A stretch of DNA of 9,464 bases from Lentimicrobiaceae bacterium (GTDB lineage: Bacteria; Bacteroidota; Bacteroidia; Bacteroidales; WCHB1-69), in assembly GCA_009787485.1 (NCBI GenBank), contig WQWP01000083.1:1-9464 (forward strand). The letters run 5' to 3'. Below the pieces are notes generated by a model, which saw nothing but the letters and a program-made list of their open reading frames with translations, did not search any database and had not been told where the DNA came from. This document shows, piece after piece, positions 1-8,000 of this stretch (the first letter of the stretch is position 1; each line of letters starts with the position of its first letter). The position numbers and the translations under genes were made by a program.

Positions 1-87
1 CATTGCCTTAACAGATTTTGTCATTTCCTGAATGCTTGCCCAGGCGCTTTCAAAGGTGGCTTTTGGGGGGTAGGTTTCATTTCTCAT
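1..87 (-). CDS. Hypothetical protein, N-terminal fragment (runs off left edge)
   Basis: An open minus-strand frame starts with ATG at 87 and stays open for 29 codons to the window edge. It reads MRNETYPPKATFESAWASIQ, then EMTKSVKAM. A promoter-like box (116-127) lies 28 nt upstream and the leader is AT-rich, which supports this start. The opening, with TFESAW followed by a probable helix, resembles the start of Bacteroidota proteins that have a short coiled-coil N-terminus before a predicted PD-(D/E)XK nuclease-like domain. That likeness is from memory and the diagnostic part lies outside the window, so no function is assigned. It is divergent from phoH and is not part of that operon. Confidence 0.55.
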   Translation of the reverse strand, partial: MRNETYPPKATFESAWASIQEMTKSVKAM

Positions 88-115
88 AGCTCGATATTTT
101 ATGTTCTTATTTCAC

Positions 116-127
116 GCCGCGAAAATA
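116..127 (-). promoter_or_regulatory. Putative -7 promoter box of the left-edge gene
   Basis: Read on the minus strand this is TATTTTCGCGGC, ending 28 nt before the ATG at 87. It matches the Bacteroidetes -7 consensus TAnnTTTG in 7 of 8 positions, and nearly matches the boxes before phoH and ileS. No TTG is seen at the expected -33 spacing. The nearest (complement of 142-144) is only 14 nt away, which is short. The call is an inference from position and similarity. Confidence 0.4.
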
Positions 128-280
128 AAATAATTTTCATACAAAAACTGTTTTTATGAAATTATTTTTCTAAAAATCAATGAGTTAAAAGTTACAAAAA
201 AAAACAAAAAAGGCGCAGGTTTTGAGGAAAAATGTACATTTTGTATGCAAATAATACAGAAAAAACAGAGTTTCGTTTAC

Positions 281-316
281 TTATTCGAGATTCCTTCGCT
301 GCGCTGGGAATGACGA
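281..316. repeat. Dispersed-repeat-like element with short inverted repeat
   Basis: The core is an inverted repeat, ATTCC (290-294) and GGAAT (307-311), around a GC-rich loop containing TTCGCTGCGCTG, followed by GACGA. It is far more GC-rich than its flanks. Sequences of the type 'GAGATTCCTTCGCTGCGCT' recur as intergenic repeats in several bacterial genomes, in my recollection. Only one copy is in this window, so the repeat nature is not shown here. Confidence 0.4.
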
Positions 317-471
317 GGTGGCTCAGCAATGTGGAGATTGTATTTTATTAGCAATAGAGAATTGATTACAATAAATACATCTGAACGGGCAGGCTTTTTC
401 GGGGATGAAGATGGGGATGGTGTAGTTTTGTTTCATGCTGCAAAAAAACCAAATATTTTGCAATAAAAAAC

Positions 472-483
472 TATCTTCGCGCC
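472..483 (+). promoter_or_regulatory. Putative -7 promoter box of phoH-mnmD
   Basis: The box TATCTTCGCGCC ends 19 nt before the phoH ATG. It fits the Bacteroidetes -7 element TAnnTTTG with one mismatch (TTCG for TTTG) and shares its GCGCC extension with the ileS box. No TTG is present at the usual -33 distance (around 449-453). Transcription would start just downstream, giving a very short leader. Confidence 0.5.
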
Positions 484-502
484 ATAATCATCACCCCCTT
501 TA

Positions 503-1456
503 ATGGAAAAAACAATCACCCTCGAAACCCACACCGCCATTGGAGTTTATGGCAAAAATAACGGTAATATTGAACTGCTAACGCACATCTATCCCAAATT
601 AAAAATTACAGCGCGCGGAAACGAAGTAAAAGTGGTAGGCGAAGATTCGGAAGTGGAACTTTTTGAGCAACGCTTTCAACTATTGCAAATTCATTTTGAG
701 CGCTTTGGAAAAGTAACCGAAACCGACGTGTTAAATATTACTTCTGCGGAAGACGACTCTTTTTATCGCTTGGATAAAGGCAATATTAACAATGAAATTT
801 TGCTGCACGGGCGCGAAGGTCGTATCATTAAAGCGATTACGCCTAACCAAAAGAAGATGGTGGAAAGTACGGAAAATAACGATATGATCTTTGCCATTGG
901 ACCTGCCGGCACCGGAAAAACATACACCGCGGTAGCTTTGGCAGTGCGCGCCCTCAAAAACAAGCAGGTGCGCCGCATCATCTTAACTCGGCCCGCAGTG
1001 GAAGCCGGCGAAAATCTCGGCTTTCTCCCCGGCGATTTAAAAGACAAACTCGACCCCTACCTCCAACCTCTGTACGACGCACTTTGGGATATGATGCCCA
1101 TGCAAAAACTGCTCTCCTACATGGAAGATAAAACCATTGAAATTGCGCCGCTGGCGTTTATGCGCGGAAGAACGCTGGATCATGCATACGTGATTTTGGA
1201 TGAAGCGCAAAACGCCACCAAATCGCAACTGAAAATGTTCCTGACACGCATGGGAAAAAATGCCAAGTTTTTTATTACCGGAGATTTAACTCAGGTGGAT
1301 TTACCGCGCCATCAGCAATCGGGCTTAGTATTAGCCAGCCAGATTCTAAAAGATATTAAAGGGATTGATTTTATTTTTATGAACCAATCGGATGTGGTGC
1401 GCCATCATTTGGTAACGAGAATTATTGATCGCTACGAGGAATACGATAACCAATGA
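503..1456 (+). CDS. phoH: PhoH family ATPase
   Basis: A 317-residue cytoplasmic P-loop ATPase of the PhoH/PhoL type, related to the nucleotide-binding domains of superfamily 1 helicases and linked to RNA metabolism in other bacteria; its exact substrate is not settled. The N-terminal part (about 1-100) is the family's variable KH-like region. The PhoH domain follows (about 110-310), with Walker A GPAGTGKT at 133-140, the family motif TRPAVEAGENLGFLPGD (162-178), Walker B VILDEAQN (230-237, D233/E234) and the sensor GDLTQVDLP (260-268). The length is normal and all motifs are intact. The ATG at 503 is preceded by a promoter box and no Shine-Dalgarno, as is usual in Bacteroidota. Its TGA overlaps the mnmD start (ATGA), so the two are almost certainly co-transcribed and translationally coupled. 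Confidence 0.95.
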   Translation: MEKTITLETHTAIGVYGKNNGNIELLTHIYPKLKITARGNEVKVVGEDSEVELFEQRFQLLQIHFERFGKVTETDVLNITSAEDDSFYRLDKGNINNEILLHGREGRIIKAITPNQKKMVESTENNDMIFAIGPAGTGKTYTAVALAVRALKNKQVRRIILTRPAVEAGENLGFLPGDLKDKLDPYLQPLYDALWDMMPMQKLLSYMEDKTIEIAPLAFMRGRTLDHAYVILDEAQNATKSQLKMFLTRMGKNAKFFITGDLTQVDLPRHQQSGLVLASQILKDIKGIDFIFMNQSDVVRHHLVTRIIDRYEEYDNQ

Positions 1457-2127
1457 AACGAAGAATTGTTTTAACCAACGATGGCTCAAGCAGCATCTTT
1501 TCAGAGAAAGTTGACCAATATTACCATTCGCATTTCGGCGCCCTGCAAGAATCTATGCACATATTTATTGAAGCGGGTTTGCGTTCTGATATGCTTTCAC
1601 ATTTGGAAAATATCTCCATTTTAGAAATCGGATTCGGAACGGGGTTGAATGCGCTATTAACTTACTTAAAATCCAATGAATTACATAAAAAAGTCTATTA
1701 CGAAGCGTTGGAATTGTATCCACTTGTTTCACAAGAAGTAGAGCAATTGAATTATCCGGCTATTTTGCCTTATTTTCATGCAAAAGAGATATTTACAGCT
1801 TTGCATGATGCGCCATGGAATACCAAACAGATCATTTCTGAAAATTTTACCTTACAAAAACGCCAAATTTCTGCCGAAAATGCAAGCTATACACCTGATA
1901 CATTTGATTTAGTCTATTTCGATGCGTTTTCTCCTGAAGCGCAACCGGAATTATGGACGAAGGAAGTGTTTGAATCTATTTATGCTGCTATAAAGAACGG
2001 AGGTATTTTATTGACTTACTGCACAAAAGGGAGTGTTAAAAACGCTTTGAAAGAGGTTGGATTTCAAATTGAGAAGTTGCCGGGGCCGGTGGGAAAGCGG
2101 GAGGTATTGCGAGGGGTGAAATTGTAG
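1453..2127 (+). CDS. mnmD: tRNA 5-(aminomethyl)-2-thiouridine methyltransferase, stand-alone MnmD
   Basis: A 224-residue SAM-dependent methyltransferase of the MnmD (DUF752) family. It catalyses the last step to 5-methylaminomethyl-2-thiouridine at wobble position 34 of certain tRNAs, acting after MnmE/MnmG. Visible signatures are the N-terminal LTNDGSSS (7-14), the SAM-binding motif I LEIGFGTGLN (57-66), acidic residue E88 at the end of strand 2, the catalytic-region motif YFDAFSPEAQPELW (155-168), and the C-terminal block TYCTKGSVKNAL with GPVGKRE (188-217). The FAD-dependent oxidase half found in the E. coli MnmC fusion is absent, as in other stand-alone forms. The start overlaps the phoH stop by 4 nt. 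Downstream it converges on the restriction enzyme gene, 24 nt away, with no visible terminator. Confidence 0.92.
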   Translation: MKRRIVLTNDGSSSIFSEKVDQYYHSHFGALQESMHIFIEAGLRSDMLSHLENISILEIGFGTGLNALLTYLKSNELHKKVYYEALELYPLVSQEVEQLNYPAILPYFHAKEIFTALHDAPWNTKQIISENFTLQKRQISAENASYTPDTFDLVYFDAFSPEAQPELWTKEVFESIYAAIKNGGILLTYCTKGSVKNALKEVGFQIEKLPGPVGKREVLRGVKL

Positions 2128-2151
2128 AAGACACAAAACCCATATATCTGT

Positions 2152-5034
2152 TTATTCCTTATTATTTTTCGTTTTCTTCGGCTTCACTTTGGTAAAAAGG
2201 TTTGCCGTATATTTTTCGTAAAGTTCAAATAGAAATTCCATTCGGTTTGCTTCGCTGGTAAAAGACTGTGAACGATACGCCAAATCAACCGCTTTGTCTA
2301 ACTCGTTGTGTGCTTTTGTTAATTCGGGCGGCATTGCTGACGGGTTGTAAAGGTTGGCAAGCGAACTTCCGGAAAATTGTTCCCGAACATCTAAAACCTT
2401 CTGTGCAGCTTTTTCTATTGCCTGTATCTGTTTTTCTGTAGGGTTTTCTGCCCAAGGGAAATTGTTGTAAACAATCTCATTAGAGTAACGATAACTGATT
2501 TCTAAACGACCACAAACCGTTTGCACCCACGCCATGTGCATTTTCGACATTAAAATGCCAAAGTGATAAAGTGTTGCATTGGATATTGCCAAACAACTAT
2601 CGGAAACGATAGAATCTTTGTCAAAAAAACCCATTGGAATATAATTTCTTCTTTCAGAAGAAACACGAGGAATTAAGATATAGTCGTTTTCAGGTTGCCT
2701 AATCTCTCCAAACAAAGTAGGAAAAGCGGCTAATTTTTTTGTAGCTTCTCGACTGCTTTTACTTCTTATTTTTCTTACATTTTCAATTCTTACAATTACT
2801 GCTTTTGCTTCTCTGATCTCGGTTGGATTTGCATTTTTTAGCCAGAGGCACCAACGCTTTATTCCATTCAAAAATTCATAAGCCCCTTTAAATGGTTTTA
2901 TCCATTTTTCTGCTTTTGGCTCTTGTTTTACAAAATCATTTTTTTCTTCATCGGTAAACAAGAAGTTTCCGCCGTCATTTGGCATATTTCCAAACGAAAT
3001 TTCGTGAACATTGCAAATAGGCTTTCTTCTTTTAACAATTAAAATATCTTTCGCATCAACTAAATAGGGACTTATGTTTTTTGCTTTTATTTCGTGCGCT
3101 TCGCCCCTAATGTCTTCGTATTCAAAAATTCGTTTTTCGTTCGTGTCAAAATTGGCAAAACCAATAATTACAACATGAACGGCAGCATTACCTTTGGCTT
3201 CATTGCCCCACTTAAAATTGCGGTGTGCAAAATGAATTTTGATGCCGTATCGGTTTAGCATCTGTCCCCACAAAATGGCAGTTTGTTCACCTTGCACAAT
3301 AGAGTTTGTGCCCACAAAAGCTACTTTGGTTTTTGTATTTTGAATATATTGAGCGGCTTTAATGTACCAACCTGTTATATAGTCTAGTTCGCCCACATTT
3401 TTTATATTTCCAAAAACCTTTTGCAAGCCTTCTTTCTGCTCTTTACTCATTAATCGAGAGCCGATAAAAGGCGGGTTTCCGATAATATAGTCAAACTTTG
3501 TTTTGTTTTCAGTTTCAGGAGTTCCCGTATGAATCGAATAAGATTTAGTTTCCACATTTACTTTTCCGTAGGGTATTTCCGGCTCTTGCAGCAAAAAAAT
3601 ATCAGCGTGTTCCGCATGAACAGTATAAGTATTTAGAGGATTCAAAAGCGATTGCCAATTCGTTTTCAGCGCATCGCCGTGCACAATAGTAGCTGCCTTT
3701 TTTAGCGGCAAACGCACAAAGTATTGTCCAAATTCATGGCTTACTATCATATTCATTTGGTGGTCAATGATCCACATAGCCACCTCTGCAATTCGAGCGG
3801 GAAACTCCTCTAACTCAATGCCGTAAAATTGGTCAACGTCAAGCCAAAGGATGTCGGTTATATCAAACACTCTGCGCCCTTTGAATAACGTTCTCAATAT
3901 TTCCAATTCGAGCAAACGTAATTCGCGGTAAGCGATTACCAAAAAGTTGCCACAGCCGCAGGCAGGGTCTAAAAATCTAAATGTGCTTAGTTGTTTATGA
4001 AATTCGGAAAGTTTGTTTCTGTTCTCTTTTACGCTTTCAAATTCTCGCCAGAGTTCGTCTAAAAAAAGCGGTTTAATGAGTTTCAAAATGTTGGTTTCGC
4101 TTGTGTAGTGAGCGCCCAAATTTTTGCGCTCTATCGGGTTCATCACACTTTGAAACATGGAGCCGAAAATAGCGGGCGATATTTCGCTCCAATCAAGATA
4201 AGTACAATTTAAAAGGGCTTGTCGCATTTTGCTGTCAAAACTTGCCGTAGGCAAGATTTCTTCAAACAGTTTTCCGTTTATGTATGGAAATGCGTTTAAG
4301 TCTTCGTCCAAATTTTTAAATCGGTTTTCTTGGGGCGTGTTCAACACTTGAAAAAGTTCTTGCAGTTTTGCCGCAAGGTCGCTTCCGTCTTCGTTGGTGT
4401 GACGTTCAATAAAATCTTGAAACTGTTGTTTTTCAAAAATGGTGGTGTCTTCTGCAAAAAGCACAAATAAAATCCGCACAAGGTAAACTTCCAAAGGGTG
4501 TCCGGTGTATCCGATTTCTCTTAAGCGGTCGTGCAGTTTCCCCATTAGTTCGGCTGCTTTTATGTTGGCAGGGTTTTGTTCTTTGTATTCCTTTTTTTGG
4601 TAACCGAGTAAATACCCAAAATGCTGTACGTTGTTTACAAGTTCAGACAGTCGAAATTCGTAAGTTTTGTCCTCTTCAAGGTCAGTCAATCGAAAAATTT
4701 CAAAGTCGGAAACCAAAATATATTTGGGCAGGTCATGTTGTTTCAGCCCGTAGGTATATTCCTTTGCCTGTTCAAAAGCTTTGTCAAGGTTTTTGCCCCT
4801 GCTTTTCATTTCCACGAGGATAGTACCTTTCCAAAGCAGATCAATATAACCGTCTGTTTCTGAAAGTTTTTTAACCCGGTGTTCAAATGTTCCGATTTTC
4901 TTTCGCGAAATTCCGAATACATCAAAAAATGCGTCCAAGAAAGGTTTCGCGTCCGCTTCTTCACTTGAAGTGTCCGTCCACTCTTTCGAGAATTTTAGCG
5001 CTCGTTCTTTTATTTCATTCCAACTTAGTGTCAT
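2152..5034 (-). CDS. Type IIL (MmeI-like) restriction-modification enzyme: nuclease plus adenine DNA methyltransferase
   Basis: A 960-residue single-chain enzyme expected to cut unmodified DNA at a distance from its site and to methylate adenine in one strand. Domain order fits MmeI. An N-terminal PD-(D/E)XK nuclease (about 20-145) carries D65, nine residues, then E75-M-K77, the same D-X9-EXK spacing as in MmeI. A helical linker follows (about 155-300). The gamma-class N6-adenine methyltransferase has GAHYTSE (307-313, motif X), the SAM loop FLDPACGCGNFL (354-365) and catalytic NPPF (520-523). The region from about 600 to 850 should be the target recognition domain, closing with GRLEISYRYSNEIVYNNFPW; a helical C-terminus with a Lys-rich tail ends the protein. 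Length is close to MmeI (about 919) and no frameshift is seen, so both activities look intact. Recognition site cannot be read by eye. It begins 15 nt after ileS on the same strand with no promoter box of its own, so it probably shares the ileS transcript. Confidence 0.9.
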   Translation of the reverse strand: MTLSWNEIKERALKFSKEWTDTSSEEADAKPFLDAFFDVFGISRKKIGTFEHRVKKLSETDGYIDLLWKGTILVEMKSRGKNLDKAFEQAKEYTYGLKQHDLPKYILVSDFEIFRLTDLEEDKTYEFRLSELVNNVQHFGYLLGYQKKEYKEQNPANIKAAELMGKLHDRLREIGYTGHPLEVYLVRILFVLFAEDTTIFEKQQFQDFIERHTNEDGSDLAAKLQELFQVLNTPQENRFKNLDEDLNAFPYINGKLFEEILPTASFDSKMRQALLNCTYLDWSEISPAIFGSMFQSVMNPIERKNLGAHYTSETNILKLIKPLFLDELWREFESVKENRNKLSEFHKQLSTFRFLDPACGCGNFLVIAYRELRLLELEILRTLFKGRRVFDITDILWLDVDQFYGIELEEFPARIAEVAMWIIDHQMNMIVSHEFGQYFVRLPLKKAATIVHGDALKTNWQSLLNPLNTYTVHAEHADIFLLQEPEIPYGKVNVETKSYSIHTGTPETENKTKFDYIIGNPPFIGSRLMSKEQKEGLQKVFGNIKNVGELDYITGWYIKAAQYIQNTKTKVAFVGTNSIVQGEQTAILWGQMLNRYGIKIHFAHRNFKWGNEAKGNAAVHVVIIGFANFDTNEKRIFEYEDIRGEAHEIKAKNISPYLVDAKDILIVKRRKPICNVHEISFGNMPNDGGNFLFTDEEKNDFVKQEPKAEKWIKPFKGAYEFLNGIKRWCLWLKNANPTEIREAKAVIVRIENVRKIRSKSSREATKKLAAFPTLFGEIRQPENDYILIPRVSSERRNYIPMGFFDKDSIVSDSCLAISNATLYHFGILMSKMHMAWVQTVCGRLEISYRYSNEIVYNNFPWAENPTEKQIQAIEKAAQKVLDVREQFSGSSLANLYNPSAMPPELTKAHNELDKAVDLAYRSQSFTSEANRMEFLFELYEKYTANLFTKVKPKKTKNNKE

Positions 5035-5049
5035 ACTGTTGTTGTTAGT

Positions 5050-8000
5050 TTAGCAAATCACCACATCAATCTCCACCCCTTCCACGATCTCAAACCGCGT
5101 TTTATTCAACTCATTGATTTCATCAATAATTTTAAACTCCCTGCACAACGTTTCCGATTTAATATACTCCTCAAACCTACAAAACGCAACATCGGTTTCA
5201 GGACTACTTTGCAGTGTAATAGAAATAGTATCCGTAACCTCTAAATCACTCTCTTTGCGATAGTTTTGGATGCGGTTTACCAATTCGCGGGCGTACCCTT
5301 CCTCTTTTAATGCCGGAGTAATCGTGATGTCTAATGCCACTGTTAATGCACCTTGGTTGGCGACTACCCAGCCCGGAATATCTTCTGCAATGATCTCTAC
5401 ATCAGAAAGAAGGAGGTCGGCTTGTTCGCCGTCAAAGTTAAGAATAACATGCCCCTCTTTTTCAATTTGCGCAATCTCTTTTTGGGTAAACTCAGCCACT
5501 TTTGCAGCGATGGCTTTCATGATTTTTCCGTATTTTGGCCCTAAGGTTTTGAAATTGGGCTTGATTTTTTTTATGAAAATACCTTCGCTATCTTCCACAA
5601 ATTCAATCTCTTTTACATTTACTTCGTGTAAAATGAGCGGCTCTACTTTTTTAATTTGCGTTAGAAAATTTGAAGTTTCTAACACAGGAATCATGATTTT
5701 TTCTAACGGCTGGCGTACACGGATGTTCGTCTTTTTTCGTAAAGAAAGTACCATAGAACAAATTTGTTGCGCCAATTGCATTCTTTCTTCTAACGGTTTG
5801 TCAATCAAAGTTCCATCAACTTTTGGAAAATCAGAAAGATGGATAGATGCTACGTTTTCTTTTTGGGTAACCGCATTTAAATCCATAAATAATTTGTCCA
5901 TAAAAAATGGGGCAATGGGCGATGCCAATTTGGCAATGGTTATCATGCAGGTGTAAAGTGTTTGATAGGCAGATATTTTATCTTCGCTGTAGTCGCCTTT
6001 CCAAAACCTTCTGCGACAGAGGCGTACATACCAATTGCTCAAATATTCATCTACAAATTGTTGAATGTCGCGACCTGCTTTGGCAGGCTCATAATCAGCA
6101 TAATTGGCATCGCAGTTCTTTACCAGCGTATTTAATTCCGATAAAATCCAACGGTCAATCTCGGGGCGTTTTTCGATAGGAATCTCTGTTTCTTTATAAG
6201 CAAAACCATCAATATTGGCATACAAAGCAAAGAAATTGTAAGTGTTGTAAAGCGTTCCGAAGAATTTGCGTTGCACTTCTTTAATTCCTTCTTCGTCAAA
6301 TTTGAGGTTGTCCCAAGGTTGCGCATTAGTAAGCATGTACCAGCGCGTGGCGTCGGCGCCGTATTTTTCAATGGTGTCAAACGGATCTACGGCATTGCCC
6401 AATCGTTTCGACATTTTATTGCCCTCTTTGTCCAACACTAATCCGTTAGAAACTACTGTTTTAAACGCTACACTATCGAAAACCATCGTAGCGATTGCGT
6501 GCAGGGTAAAGAACCAGCCGCGCGTTTGGTCAACACCTTCTGCAATAAAATCGGCGGGGAATTTTTTCTCGAAAAGTTCTTTGTTTTCAAAAGGATAGTG
6601 CCACTGGCAGTAGGGCATGGCGCCACTGTCGAACCACACGTCAATTAAGTCTAATTCGCGGGTCATTTTTTTGCCGCTTGGGGAAACTAAGACGATTTCA
6701 TCGACGTAAGGGCGATGTAAATCGATTTTTTCGTAATTTTCTTTGGTGAAGTTGTTAGGAATGAAATTTTTGTATTGGTTTTCTTTCATAACCCCTGCAG
6801 CCACAGCTTTTTCCATTTCGTGGTATAGCTGTTCTACAGAGCCGATGCAGATTTGTTCTTTCTTGTCTTCGGTGGTCCAAATGGGAAGCGGAACGCCCCA
6901 AAAACGGGAACGCGACAAATTCCAATCCACCAAATTTTCGAGCCAGTTGCCGAAACGTCCCGATCCGGTGGCAGGCGGTTTCCAGGTAATGGTATCGTTC
7001 AATTCCATCATCCGTTTTTTATAGTCGGTGGTTTTTACAAACCATGAATCTAACGGATAGTACAATACGGGTTTGTCGGTGCGCCAGCAATGCGGATAAT
7101 TGTGCGTGTATTTTTCAATTTTGAACGCTTTGCCCTGTTGTTTGAGCCAAATTGCCAACTCAACATCTAAAGATTCTTCATGTTTATCTTCCTCCTTTTC
7201 ATAATCGGGTTTTACGAATCTTCCGGCAACGGTTTTGTACAAATCAACATTGACACAATCTTTTACAAATGTTTCATCTAAATCTTCAATGAGATAGAAT
7301 TTGCCGGTTTTGTCCACCATCGGTTGGCGGTTTCCTTGGCGGTCAATCATCACCAACGGAGGCACGCCGGCTTCTTGCGCTACGCGCTTGTCGTCGGCGC
7401 CGAAGGTGGGGGCAATGTGCACAATTCCCGTGCCATCGCCTGTGGTTACATAATCGCCGGCAATGATGCGAAATGCGCCTTCGCCCGGATTAACATAAGG
7501 AATTAACTGTTCATACTCGCTTCCAATGAGTTGCACTCCGGTAGTTTTTGCCAACACACGAAAGGGAACATTTTTATCGCCCTGTTTATAACCATCGAAA
7601 GGCAACTCTGCATTTTTCTCAGGAAAATAGTTGTGCAGCAATTCTTTCGCTAAGATTACTTTTACCGGCGCACCGGAATAAGGATTGTAAGTATCTACCA
7701 ACACATACTCAATTTTTGGGCCCACAGCTAATGCGGTGTTCGAGGGCAAAGTCCAGGGTGTGGTGGTCCATGCGAGTAAATAGATATTGTTGGGCAATTC
7801 GCCCGGGTTTTTTTCGCCCGTCCATGGACATCTCAAATGCTCAGGCTGATGGGTTTTTAGTTGAAACATTCCTACGGCGGTAGTGTCTTTCACATCTTTG
7901 TAACATCCGGGCAGGTTTAATTCGTGAGAACTTAATCCGGTTCCGGCAGCCGGCGAGTAAGGCTGGATGGTGTAGCCTTTGTACAACAATCCTTTTTTGT

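Larger units (their letters stand above)
88..502. other. Divergent AT-rich intergenic region
   Basis: These 415 bases separate two divergent genes. The segment 121-265 is strongly A/T-rich with homopolymer A runs (197-212). A repeat-like element occupies 281-316. Promoter boxes lie at both ends (116-127 minus, 472-483 plus). Between 317 and 470 I see only a 45-codon open frame (329-466) that I do not accept as a gene. No tRNA, riboswitch or clear terminator is visible. Confidence 0.7.

Noticed and set aside
457..460. TTTG before phoH as a -33 element
   Set aside because: It is only 11 nt from the -7 box, much shorter than the roughly 19-21 nt usual in Bacteroidota promoters.
329..466. 45-codon plus-strand open frame ending just before the phoH promoter box
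   Set aside because: It begins in the repeat-like element's flank, has no promoter or recognisable domain, and its length is easily reached by chance. An acidic GDEDGDG stretch is the only feature of note.
763..1228. Two minus-strand open frames opposite phoH
   Set aside because: Both overlap the conserved Walker A to Walker B region of PhoH and have no independent signals.
2152..5034. Orphan methyltransferase or BREX/DISARM-type component
   Set aside because: The N-terminal D-X9-EXK nuclease motif is intact, the size matches MmeI, and none of the partner genes of those multi-gene systems is present in the window.
5270..5956. 228-residue plus-strand open frame antisense to ileS
   Set aside because: It lies wholly inside the well-supported ileS gene, and its sequence shows no domain. 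It is a shadow of ileS codon use, as are the other open frames across 5300-8500 on either strand.
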